Part shown: piece by piece, positions 1 to 9,106 of the stretch
How the letters are laid out: each line of letters opens with the position of its first letter
Numbering within the stretch: the stretch's first letter is position 1
Source: Asaia bogorensis
GTDB taxonomy: Bacteria > Pseudomonadota > Alphaproteobacteria > Acetobacterales > Acetobacteraceae
Reading direction: 5' to 3'
NCBI GenBank assembly: GCA_945871455.1
Contig: CAMBXJ010000049.1
Span: 1-14,171 of the forward strand
Length of the DNA stretch: 14,171 nt
Notes under the pieces: model-generated
Seen by the model: the letters and a program-made list of their open reading frames with translations, nothing else
What the model was told of the DNA's origin: nothing
Database searches by the model: none
Translations under genes and position numbers: made by a program

Positions 1-138
1 CGGATCGGATGTTTGCGATCCCGGTTGCAATCAATCTGCGCCCATTTGCAGTGATCTTGCGCTGGCGTCGAATCCCCAGTTGCAATGATCGTGCGCACGC
101 CCCGCCGATGTTTGCGATCCCGGACGCGGATGTTTGCA
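1..138. mobile_element. Probable terminal segment of an IS21-family insertion sequence (partial, body off the left edge)
   Basis: No gene is visible here. The segment is packed with short related repeats, as is usual at IS21-family ends, where several transposase-binding repeats lie inside each terminus. A 17-bp word, GATGTTTGCGATCCCGG, occurs exactly at 8-24 and 107-123, and its first 9 bases recur at 129-137. Three 17-mers starting TTGCA and ending TGCGC lie between them. The likely outer terminus is the CA at 137-138, because homology to a protein family begins immediately after it at codon 139-141. Read from that side the end starts TGCAAACATC, compatible with the TG...CA termini of the family. 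No istA or istB coding sequence is in the window, so the family assignment rests on repeat architecture alone. Confidence 0.5.
25..96. repeat. Three imperfect 17-bp direct repeats inside the IS end
   Basis: TTGCAATCAATCTGCGC (25-41), TTGCAGTGATCTTGCGC (46-62) and TTGCAATGATCGTGCGC (80-96) share the TTGCA start and TGCGC end with a variable middle. The second and third differ at two positions. Spacing is 21 and 34 bp. Such repeats are typical transposase-binding sites in IS21-type ends; that role is inferred. Confidence 0.6.
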
Positions 139-274
139 GGTCGCTACAGCTACCAGCCGTGGCATGACCGGAAGACCCACCGGAACCACGTGCGCCCGAC
201 CAGCGGCAAGTGCCTGCATTACTATTTCTACTTCATGAATGCTGAATTGGGGCTGGTCTACCTGCGTGTTCCCA

Positions 275-310
275 CCCCCGGATCAAGTCCCTACGCGATT
301 CACACATCTC
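275..310 (+). repeat. Left terminal inverted repeat of the MITE-like element
   Basis: This 36-bp arm pairs with the reverse complement of 450-485 at 30 of 36 positions. Five of the six mismatches are clustered at 283-287. There both arms instead carry GATCAAGTCC in the same plus-strand orientation (281-290 and 471-480), so this inner block reads as a direct repeat embedded in the inverted repeat. Confidence 0.8.
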
Positions 311-449
311 ATAATTATTATATATATCAATATATGAATGGATGATGTGCGTTCCGATTTCGCTGTTATTGTATGCTTGGATTACTCCGAAACATGCCGC
401 TGCGACTAGCCTTGGCTTCACAAAGCCCACCTCGATCCGGCTACCCAAC

Positions 450-485
450 GAGATGTGTGAATGGCGTAGGGATCAAGTCCGGGGG
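450..485 (-). repeat. Right terminal inverted repeat of the MITE-like element
   Basis: Reverse-complement partner of the left arm. Read inward from 485 it gives CCCCCGGA, then CTTGAT in place of TCAAGT, then CCCTACGC and ATTCACACATCTC, with one more mismatch at 463 against 297. Coding homology of the host gene resumes at 493. Confidence 0.8.
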
Positions 486-1620
486 CAGGCTCTGGGCACC
501 GTTCCGTCTGCAATTCTACTGCAACGGCCATAGCCGACTGGCCCGTCAACTGGCGGCGGAGGATATCGACTCCACCGTGGCGGACAACGCCTTCACCCGC
601 ATCGCCGACTGGGAGCGGGCGCAGGACCTGGCTGATGGGTTCTCGCCCGATCTGCTGCACCGTGTGCTGGACCGCTACGCCGCGCTGTGCTGCCCGGTGC
701 TCGATGTCTTCGGCCAGAGCTATCACTGGAGCCTGATGCAGGTGGAATATGCCACCGACCTGGTGTTCCGCTCCACCAGCACGTTGCAGCCGCTGTATGA
801 ACAACTGGTCCGACAATCGGTGCTGAACGTGAAGGCGGAGCAGATCGCCACGTTCCTCGGCCGTCGGATCTAGCCGCAACTGGCCCAGGAGATTGACTCA
901 CAGTATTCCACCCGGATCGAGGGGACTTGCATCAAGCATCGGTTCGGCAAGGCCTCGATCAAGATGTATGACAAGGTCGGATGCGTGCTGCGGGTCGAGA
1001 CCACGACCAACGACGTGTCGTTTTTCAAGCGCCACCGAAAGGTGGAACACCGAGAGGGGCCTGCGACGCATGGATTGGCCCCGGTCAAGAAGAGCATCTA
1101 CAGCCTGATCGACCTGCGCGAGATATTGCTGGGCTGCAACCGCCGCTATCTGGCGCATCTTTCCGCGCTGGACGATTTCTCCGCCGGGGTTCGTGCGTTG
1201 GAGCGGGTCACCAAACCGCGCACGGTGGGCGAGAAGACCACCAAGGGGATCAACTTCTTCGAGGCGGGGGACGCTGCGCTGTTGCATGCGTTGCAAGACC
1301 CGAAGGTCATTATTGCGGGCATCCGCCGGAGCGATCTGCTCCCCGGCCTGGAGATGTTCTCCCCCAACCGATTGTCGAGGCATCTGCGCCGATTGCTGGA
1401 CCTGGGCGTAATCAAGCGGGTTACCGGCACATACCGATACTACCTGACCAAGGCGGGCCGAGCCGCGACCGCGGCGGCGGAGCCGCTGGCGCAGGCCGCG
1501 ACCGTTCCGGATATGATATAATGGGATTTTCTGATGCAGAACGTGTCAAGAGTCAGGCGGTAAGAGACTATTGACCACCGATCGAATGGCATCAAGCGTG
1601 ACCGCGGCGGTCCCAGCCTA

Positions 1621-3918
<2,298 letters not shown>

Positions 3919-4017
3919 TGGCGTGCGGTCCCCGGTTGTGCGCTGCATCAGAGTGGCGGAGCGGCGGGGCCAACGCAACGCGGAGCTTCCGCCCCAATGC
4001 CCCTTGTGGAACTCGAC

Positions 4018-4113
4018 CCCGGACCACAACGACAATAGTCCGGGTTCCAAGGGCCGTCGCCCCTGGCGGGTCCAGGGCAGAGCCCTGGTCGGGTTCCCCA
4101 AGGGGCAGTCCCG
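4018..4113. repeat. Cluster of four GC-rich hairpins (REP/palindromic intergenic repeat)
   Basis: Four consecutive inverted repeats are visible. CCCGGAC/GTCCGGG (4018-4024 with 4038-4044) encloses 13 bases. An imperfect CCAAGGG...CCCCTGG stem spans 4047-4066. CCAGGGC-AGA-GCCCTGG (4072-4088) is a perfect 7-bp stem with a 3-base loop. A two-step hairpin has outer CGGG/CCCG (4090-4093, 4110-4113) and inner CCCC/GGGG (4096-4099, 4102-4105) stems. I recall similar serial hairpins (GGGTCCAGGGC...GCCCTGG) dispersed in Acetobacteraceae intergenic DNA. It lies between two divergent gene starts, so it does not look like a terminator for either gene. It would fall in or near the maeB 5' leader. Confidence 0.6.
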
Positions 4114-4140
4114 CGAAGGCGTTTTCTCCGCACCCCAACA

Positions 4141-4271
4141 AAAATAGCCGTACACCGCCCCCATCCAACCAAATGAACCAGAAAATTCTTTTTTGATGGG
4201 CATATATTGCACAAAATAGAAAAATTACCTCCTATGGCCGGCGAATCAATCCGCTGAGAGGTCTTCCTCCC
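4141..4271 (+). promoter_or_regulatory. AT-rich divergent intergenic segment and cobA leader
   Basis: The only AT-rich part of the 353-bp gap between maeB and cobA, so the likely site of promoters in one or both directions. I cannot assign firm boxes; TTGCAC at 4207-4212 followed 17 bases later by TCCTAT is a weak -35/-10 candidate for cobA. The leader contains ACCTCCT (4227-4233), like the 16S anti-Shine-Dalgarno sequence. Its ACCTC can pair with GAGGT (4258-4262), which overlaps the cobA ribosome-binding site GAGAGG (4256-4261). A seven-codon frame, MAGESIR then stop, spans 4234-4257 without an obvious ribosome-binding site. Regulation by this structure is speculative. Confidence 0.35.
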
Positions 4272-5141
4272 ATGTTGCCGCCCAGGCTCACCCCCCAAGC
4301 CTTCGACCCGGGCACCGTCTGGCTGGTCGGCGCCGGCCCCGGCGATCCGGGGCTGCTGACTCTGCACGCCGTGCATGCGCTGACCCAGGCGGATGTGATC
4401 CTGCATGACGCGCTGGTCGCGCCGGAGATCCTCGACCTCGCCCCCCAGGCCCGCCTGGAACAAGTGGGCAAGCGCGCCGGTGGTCAGCGGACCCCCCAAC
4501 TGCGCATCAGCCAGCGCTTGGCGAGTCTGGCCCGCCAGGGCCTGCGTGTGGTGCGTCTGAAAGGGGGCGACCCGCTCGTCTTCGGTCGTGGCGCCGAGGA
4601 GGCGTTGGCCCTGGCCGCCGCGGCCATTCCGTTTCGCATCGTCCCGGGTATCAGCGCCGGCATCGGCGGCACGGCCTCCGCTGGAATTCCGTTGACCCAT
4701 CGCCTGCTGGGACGCTCCGTTGCCTTCGCGACCGGCCATGACGCGACCGGGCATCTGGCCGATATCGACTGGGCCGCCTTCTCTCGCGGGGCGGATGTGC
4801 TGGTGCTCTACATGGCCGGTCGCCAGCTTCCCGCCATCGCCGGCGCCTTGATCGACGCGGGGCGGGCGCCGGATGACGCGATCGCCCTGATCGCCAATGC
4901 GACCACCCATCGTCAGACCATCCGTACGCTGACCTTGCACCAGGCCGCTGATACGCCCGACCCCGACCGTGTCGGCGATCCTGTCCTGATCGTGATCGGT
5001 CCCGTCGTCGCGCTGCGTCCCTTGATCGCCGGCTGGCAGCAGATCGCTCCCATGACCATCGCACCCAATCGCCAGACGAGCGTCGACCCCGCACTGGTTC
5101 CCCCCCTGCCCCCCGCCCAGACCGCCTTGGTCGCGGGCTAA
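4272..5141 (+). CDS. cobA: Uroporphyrinogen-III C-methyltransferase (SUMT)
   Basis: Transfers two methyl groups from S-adenosylmethionine to uroporphyrinogen III to give precorrin-2, the precursor of siroheme and cobalamin. The 289-residue product is a single tetrapyrrole-methylase domain: VWLVGAGPGDPGLLTL near 16-31, VRLKGGDPLVFGRG at 94-107, VPGISAG at 124-130, GIPLTHR at 138-144 and ATGHD at 153-157. It lacks the N-terminal dehydrogenase/ferrochelatase half of fused CysG, so oxidation and iron insertion must be done by another protein not in this window. It heads the sulfite reductase operon, with 10 bp to cysJ, which points to siroheme supply rather than cobalamin as its main job. The start is supported by GAGAGG at 4256-4261, ten bases upstream. 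Confidence 0.93.
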   Translation: MLPPRLTPQAFDPGTVWLVGAGPGDPGLLTLHAVHALTQADVILHDALVAPEILDLAPQARLEQVGKRAGGQRTPQLRISQRLASLARQGLRVVRLKGGDPLVFGRGAEEALALAAAAIPFRIVPGISAGIGGTASAGIPLTHRLLGRSVAFATGHDATGHLADIDWAAFSRGADVLVLYMAGRQLPAIAGALIDAGRAPDDAIALIANATTHRQTIRTLTLHQAADTPDPDRVGDPVLIVIGPVVALRPLIAGWQQIAPMTIAPNRQTSVDPALVPPLPPAQTALVAG

Positions 5142-5151
5142 AGGAGCACCC

Positions 5152-6921
5152 ATGCCAAACTCCCCTCAATTGCCCCGCTCCGCCCCGTTCGCCGAGGACC
5201 AGATCGCGGCGCTGAACAGCGTCTTTTCCGTCACCACCGCCGAACAGCGCGCCTGGCTGTCGGGCTTCCTGGCCGGAATGCAGGCCGCGAACGCGCCGCA
5301 AGTTGCCGCGGTCGCCGCATCCCCCGCCGCGCCGCCCGCCCGTAAGGTGCCGCTGACCATCCTGTTCGGCACCGAATCCGGCAACGGCGAGGCGATCGCC
5401 ATGCAGGCCCGCAAGGTCGCGGCGAAGCTCGGATTCGCCGCCAAGTTGTTGGACATGGCCGATGTCACGCCCGCGCAGATCGCCGAAACCCGCAACCTCC
5501 TGGTCATCGCCAGCACCTGGGGCGAAGGCGATCCACCTCAACGTGCCGTCGATTTCCATGAGGCGCTGATGGGCGGTGGCGCGCCCTCCTTCGAGAAGAC
5601 CCGCTTCGGCGTCCTGGCCCTGGGCGATCGCGCCTACGCCCAGTTCTGCGAGATCGGCCGTCAGATGGACGAACGCCTGGCCGTTCTCGGCGGCACCCGT
5701 ATCGCGGACCGGATCGACTGCGACCTGGACTACGAGGCCCCGGCTGGGTCCTGGATCGACGCGGCGCTCGCCAAACTGAACACGGAGACGACCGGCGAGG
5801 AGGCGGTGACGGACGAAGGCGCCTCCGTCATCCATGTCGATTTTGCGCGTCCCGTCACCGATGGCCACACGCGCGCCAAACCGTTCCAGGCCGAGATCAC
5901 AGCCCATGTCCGCCTGACCGGCAGCCGCTCCACCTCCGACACGCATCATTTGGAACTGTCGCTGGAAGGCTCCGGCATCGAATATGAGCCGGGCGACGCG
6001 TTGGGTGTGGTGCCGCACAACGACCCCGCGCTGGCCGAGGCGATCCTGGTCGCGGCGGGCCTGGCGGGCGATACGGCGCTGCGTTCGTCTCTGGTGGAGC
6101 GGCTGGATATCACCACCCTGACCCGCAGACAGATCGAGGATTTTTGCCAGTTGACCGGTGCGCCGGTGCCGGAGGCCGGATGGGAAACCGGGCGGCAGGT
6201 TATTGATCTGCTGGATGCAACGCCTCAGCGTTTGACCGGCGTGCAACTGACCGGCCTGCTGCGTCCCTTGCCGCCGCGCTATTACTCGATCGCCTCCAGC
6301 CGCAAATCGGTGGGCGAGGAGGCCCATCTCCTGGTGGCTGGTCTGCGCTACACCAGCCATGGGCGGGATCGGGCGGGGGTTGCCTCGATCGACATGATCG
6401 CACGCCATCGCGCGGGCGATCGGCTGAACGTGTTCCTGCGCCCGAACACGCATTTTCGCCTGCCGGCCGATCCGAACCGCGCGGTCATCATGATCGGGCC
6501 GGGCACCGGTGTGGCCCCGTTCCGCGGCTTCTTGCAAGAGCGCGAGGCGATCGGCGCCACCGGAAAGAACTGGCTTGTATTCGGACACCGCAACTACCTG
6601 CACGACTTCCTCTACCAACTGGAATGGCAAGATTGGCTGAAGGATGGGCGGCTTACCCGGCTGGACGTCGCGTTTTCCCGCGATCAACCCGCCAAGCGCT
6701 ACGTGCAGCATGCGTTGTGGGAATCCCGCCGCGAACTCTATGCCTGGCTGAAGGACGGCGCCGCACTCTATGTCTGTGGCGACATGAATGCGATGGCGAA
6801 GGACGTGCATGCCACCTTGCTGCGGATCGTCGCCGATCAGGGCAATCTCGATGAGGCGGCGGCGAAGGCCGAACTCGACGCGATCCGGCGCGATGGTCGC
6901 TACCTGCGCGACGTTTACTGA
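5152..6921 (+). CDS. cysJ: Assimilatory sulfite reductase (NADPH) flavoprotein, alpha subunit
   Basis: Passes electrons from NADPH through FAD and FMN to the CysI hemoprotein in the cytoplasm. The 589-residue product has a short helical N-terminus (EQRAWLSGFLAG, 31-42) like that of enterobacterial CysJ. A flavodoxin-like FMN domain follows from about 68 to 205 (GTESGNGE 73-80, STWGEGDPP 121-129, LALGDRAYAQFC 155-166). The FAD domain has RYYS at 376-379 and GVAS at 409-412. The NADPH domain has GPGTGVAPFRGF at 449-460 and CGDMNAMA at 542-549, and the C-terminus is the typical RYLRDVY. The start has a strong AAGGAG at 5141-5146 that overlaps the cobA stop. P450-reductase-type diflavin proteins share the domain order, but the N-terminal helix, the C-terminus and the cysI neighbour settle the call. 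Confidence 0.95.
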   Translation: MPNSPQLPRSAPFAEDQIAALNSVFSVTTAEQRAWLSGFLAGMQAANAPQVAAVAASPAAPPARKVPLTILFGTESGNGEAIAMQARKVAAKLGFAAKLLDMADVTPAQIAETRNLLVIASTWGEGDPPQRAVDFHEALMGGGAPSFEKTRFGVLALGDRAYAQFCEIGRQMDERLAVLGGTRIADRIDCDLDYEAPAGSWIDAALAKLNTETTGEEAVTDEGASVIHVDFARPVTDGHTRAKPFQAEITAHVRLTGSRSTSDTHHLELSLEGSGIEYEPGDALGVVPHNDPALAEAILVAAGLAGDTALRSSLVERLDITTLTRRQIEDFCQLTGAPVPEAGWETGRQVIDLLDATPQRLTGVQLTGLLRPLPPRYYSIASSRKSVGEEAHLLVAGLRYTSHGRDRAGVASIDMIARHRAGDRLNVFLRPNTHFRLPADPNRAVIMIGPGTGVAPFRGFLQEREAIGATGKNWLVFGHRNYLHDFLYQLEWQDWLKDGRLTRLDVAFSRDQPAKRYVQHALWESRRELYAWLKDGAALYVCGDMNAMAKDVHATLLRIVADQGNLDEAAAKAELDAIRRDGRYLRDVY

Positions 6922-6926
6922 GGAGA
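6921..6926 (+). promoter_or_regulatory. Ribosome-binding site of cysI, overlapping the cysJ stop
   Basis: AGGAGA shares its first base with the cysJ TGA (6919-6921). Two ATG codons follow in tandem at 6930 and 6933. Measured from AGGAG the gaps are 4 and 7 bases, so the second ATG has the better spacing. Confidence 0.65.
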
Positions 6927-6932
6927 CGGATG

Positions 6933-8648
6933 ATGGACGGCACGACGGCACCGCTCTCCGCCAACGAGCATATCAAGCAGAACAGCAATTTTCTCCGTGG
7001 CACCATCGCCGACGGGCTGACGCGGGTGGAAACCGGCGCGATCGCCGATGACGACCAGCAACTGACCAAATTCCACGGCATCTACTTGCAGGACGACCGC
7101 GACCTGCGCGCCGAGCGCGGCAAGCAGAAGATGGAGAAGGCCTTCATCTTCATGGCCCGCATGCGCATCCCCGCCGGCATCCTGACGCCCGCGCAATGGC
7201 TGGCAGCCGAGCAGGTGGCGCTGGATCGGGGCAATGGGACTTTGCGGCTGACGACGCGACAGACTATCCAGTTCCACGGCATCATCAAGAGCAACCTGCG
7301 GCCCGCGATCCAGGAGATGCACGCGGCGATGCTGGACACGATCGCTGCCTGCGGGGACGTGAACCGCAACGTCATCGCCTCGGTGACGCCCTGGCGAAGC
7401 AAGGGCCATGACGCGGTGACGCAAACGGCCGAGGCCATCGCCACCCATCTGCTGCCGAAATCCCGCGCCTGGCACGAAATCTGGATCGGGGAGGAACGCG
7501 TCGCCGGCGGCGTGGACGAAGACGAACCCATCTACGGCCGCACCTACCTGCCGCGGAAGTTCAAGATCGGCGTCGCGTTGCCTCCCAGCAACGATGTCGA
7601 CGTGTTCGCCCAGGATCTGAGCTTCATCGCCATCGAGCAGCGCGGCCGTGTCATCGGCTACAACGTGGTGGTCGGCGGCGGCATGGGCATGACGCATGGG
7701 GAGCCGGAGACCTATCCGCGCAACGGCGATGTCATCGGCTTTTGCAAGGCCGCGGATGCGGTCGATGTCGCGGAGAAAGTCGTTACCGTGCAGCGCGATT
7801 TCGGCAACCGGTCCAACCGCAAGCAGGCGCGGTTGAAATACACCATCGACCGGATCGGCCTGGACGCATTCGTCGCCGAACTGGATTCACGCCTGGTCGT
7901 GAAGCTGGAACCGGCGCGCCCGTACCGCTTCGCCACCTCGGGCGATTCGTTTGGCTGGATGGACGAAGAGAAGGGCAGTTGCCACTACGTGCTGCGCGTG
8001 GAGAACGGCCGCATCCACGATCTGCCTGACCGACGGTTGTTGAGCGGTCTGCACGCCATCGCCGCGCTCGGGATCGGGCGCTTCATCATCACCGCGAATC
8101 AGAACCTGGTGCTGGCCGATATCCCGACCGACCGCCGCGCCGAGGTCTCGGCTTTGCTGGCGGACCATGGGCTGGATGGAGCGTTCGGCGGTCTGCGTCG
8201 CAACGCCGTCGCCTGCGTGGCGCTGCCGACCTGCGGCCTGGCGCTGGCGGAAAGCGAACGTTATTTGCCCGACCTGGTCACAAGGCTGGAAAGTGAGCTT
8301 GCCCGCAACGGGCTGGCCGAAACCCACATCACCATCCGCATGACCGGCTGTCCGAACGGCTGCGCGCGCCCCTACATGTCGGAGATCGGGTTGGTCGGTC
8401 GATCCCCCGGCCTCTACAACCTATATCTCGGCGGCGCGCATGACGCGTCCCGGCTGAGCAAGCTGTACAAGCGCGATGTCGACGATGACGCGATCGTGGC
8501 CGCCTTGGCGCCGCTTTTCGCCGCTTATGCGACGGATCGCCAGACCAACGAACATTTCGGCGACTGGGCGATCCGCGCCGGCATCGTCCAGCGCACCGTC
8601 ACCGGGCTGGACTTCCACGCAAACCTCTCCCCCGAATTGAGGAGCTGA
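6933..8648 (+). CDS. cysI: Assimilatory sulfite reductase hemoprotein, beta subunit
   Basis: Six-electron reduction of sulfite to sulfide on a coupled siroheme and 4Fe-4S centre. The product is 571 residues (572 from the ATG at 6930), as in E. coli CysI. The four cluster cysteines are present as ACVALPTC (C428, C434) and TGCPNGC (C473, C477). Basic residues matching the sulfite-binding set of E. coli CysI are visible: R76 in MARMRIPAG, R145 in DVNRNV, and K209 and K211 in PRKFK. TTRQTIQFHG and VVGGGMGMTHG match the family strongly. Only 11 bp separate it from cysJ, so the two subunits should be co-translated from one mRNA. Ferredoxin-dependent sulfite or nitrite reductases are relatives, but adjacency to CysJ favours the NADPH system. 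Confidence 0.95.
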   Translation: MDGTTAPLSANEHIKQNSNFLRGTIADGLTRVETGAIADDDQQLTKFHGIYLQDDRDLRAERGKQKMEKAFIFMARMRIPAGILTPAQWLAAEQVALDRGNGTLRLTTRQTIQFHGIIKSNLRPAIQEMHAAMLDTIAACGDVNRNVIASVTPWRSKGHDAVTQTAEAIATHLLPKSRAWHEIWIGEERVAGGVDEDEPIYGRTYLPRKFKIGVALPPSNDVDVFAQDLSFIAIEQRGRVIGYNVVVGGGMGMTHGEPETYPRNGDVIGFCKAADAVDVAEKVVTVQRDFGNRSNRKQARLKYTIDRIGLDAFVAELDSRLVVKLEPARPYRFATSGDSFGWMDEEKGSCHYVLRVENGRIHDLPDRRLLSGLHAIAALGIGRFIITANQNLVLADIPTDRRAEVSALLADHGLDGAFGGLRRNAVACVALPTCGLALAESERYLPDLVTRLESELARNGLAETHITIRMTGCPNGCARPYMSEIGLVGRSPGLYNLYLGGAHDASRLSKLYKRDVDDDAIVAALAPLFAAYATDRQTNEHFGDWAIRAGIVQRTVTGLDFHANLSPELRS

Positions 8649-8652
8649 TCCC

Positions 8653-8964
8653 ATGCGCGAAACTCTCGCAGCGTCACCCGCGCGGGCCGACATTCCCTGG
8701 CTGCCTGGCCTGTTGCATGTCCTGGCGGCGATTTCGCCCTTGCTGGTGTTCGATATCCCGACCTGCCTGGCCGCGGTGGCGATGACAGCCCTGGCGAGCT
8801 TCGTCGTCTATGTGCCGATGACGGCGCTGACCTTGAATGGCGGACGGCCGATCCCGGCGGGGGCGCAGGGACCGGAATTGACCCCGATCGCGCATATCGT
8901 GTTGTTGGTGTTGTGGACGGCCACTGTGTGGGCCACCGCGATCCTGATCGGCTTGCGCGCCTGA
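8653..8964 (+). CDS. Small three-helix membrane protein of unknown function at the end of the cys operon
   Basis: I do not recognise a family. The 103-residue product has three predicted hydrophobic segments, about 17-33, 36-58 and 79-101, joined by a polar loop (NGGRPIPAGAQGPELTP, 62-78). There is no cleavable signal peptide, and the only cysteine is C38. The start lies 4 bp after the cysI stop and is preceded by GAGGAG at 8637-8642, ten bases before the ATG, so translation is likely coupled to cysI. Codon use resembles the neighbours, which argues for a real gene. The location suggests a link to sulfite or sulfide handling, transport, or membrane association of the reductase, but nothing in the sequence proves it. 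Confidence 0.75.
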   Translation: MRETLAASPARADIPWLPGLLHVLAAISPLLVFDIPTCLAAVAMTALASFVVYVPMTALTLNGGRPIPAGAQGPELTPIAHIVLLVLWTATVWATAILIGLRA

Positions 8965-8988
8965 TCCGCCAAAGCCGTTCCGTCAGGT

Positions 8989-9074
8989 TGGTGCGGTCAA
9001 GAAGACTCGAACTTCCACGAGGTTTCCCCCACAAGCACCTCAAGCTTGCGCGTCTACCATTCCGCCATGACCGC
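8989..9074 (-). tRNA. tRNA-Leu, anticodon GAG
   Basis: Read on the minus strand it begins GCGGTCA and ends TGACCGC-A-CCA, giving a perfect 7-bp acceptor stem, discriminator A73 and an encoded CCA (8989-8991). The D-arm shows GGTAGACGCG. The anticodon arm is CAAGC-TTGAGGT-GCTTG with GAG in the loop, reading CUC and CUU leucine codons. A long variable arm typical of leucine tRNAs follows, then GTTCGAGTC in the T-arm. It lies between the cys operon end and lipB, on the opposite strand to both. No integrase or attachment-site duplication is seen next to it. Confidence 0.95.
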
Positions 9075-9106
9075 ACCGTGGTATGACAGGCGCCGGGGTA
9101 TAGCGG

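Larger units (their letters stand above)
275..485. mobile_element. MITE-like non-coding element, 211 bp, with 36-bp terminal inverted repeats
   Basis: The element has matching inverted ends (275-310 and 450-485) beginning CCCCCGGA and ending CACACATCTC on the inner side. Its core, especially 311-345, is AT-rich in an otherwise GC-rich region. No transposase-sized frame exists. It separates two parts of one protein-coding frame that are adjacent in relatives (Thr codon 274-276 and Trp codon 493-495), so it is an insertion. The net gain is 216 nt, an exact multiple of three. I see no convincing target-site duplication in the flanks (TCCCA against CAGGC). It was probably mobilised in trans by an IS transposase encoded elsewhere with similar ends; the family is not identified. 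Confidence 0.72.
139..1521 (+). pseudogene. Broken gene of an uncharacterised family with a C-terminal winged-helix-like segment
   Basis: One reading frame runs across the region and matches, from memory, a widespread family of unnamed proteins (recalled full length about 430-500 residues). The hallmarks PWHDRKTH, GKCLHYYFYF, YLRVPT, WAPFRLQFYCNGH, ADNAFTRIADW, YHWSLMQVEYATD, TRIEGT and ETTTNDVSFFK appear in order. The last part (about 1360-1470, LSRHLRRLLDLGVIKRV followed by YRYYLTKAGR) looks like a winged helix-turn-helix, so DNA or RNA binding is possible, but the family function is unknown to me. Three lesions are visible. The N-terminal part is missing where the IS-like end stops at 138. 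A 211-bp element splits VPT from WAPF and brings an in-frame TGA at 343-345. A TAG at 871-873 interrupts GRRI-PQLAQ, after which the same frame continues with clear homology to the TAA at 1519-1521. No intact product is expected. Confidence 0.8.

Noticed and set aside
25..137. Repeats at the left edge as a CRISPR array
   Set aside because: Repeats are 17 bp, imperfect, of more than one type and unevenly spaced, unlike regular 24-37 bp repeats with constant spacers.
1517..1522. Perfect TATAAT hexamer at the end of the pseudogene
   Set aside because: There is no -35-like sequence at 16-18 bp upstream and no plus-strand gene downstream; it overlaps the stop codon by chance.
1600..1612. GACC/GGTC palindrome after the maeB stop as a terminator
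   Set aside because: The stem is short, the loop tiny or only 5 bases, and no T-run follows on the minus strand.
3919..4212. N-terminal extension of maeB up to an ATG at 4212
   Set aside because: The frame is open, but the translation crosses the hairpin repeats and bears no resemblance to malic enzymes, which begin at or near MDEDFRKAALDYHR.
3948..5153. Minus-strand open frame of 401 codons across cobA and the intergenic gap
   Set aside because: It runs through the hairpin cluster and the AT-rich leader, has no protein motif, and is antisense to a clear CobA.
4651..6951. Very long minus-strand open frame (766 codons) opposite cysJ
   Set aside because: Low-complexity Gly/Arg/Asp/Gln-rich translation, typical of the antisense frame of a GC-rich gene. 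CysJ on the plus strand is certain.
8989..9074. tRNA-Leu as an integration site for a genomic island
   Set aside because: The tRNA is intact, there is no integrase gene nearby, and I see no repeated 3' end of the tRNA in the window.
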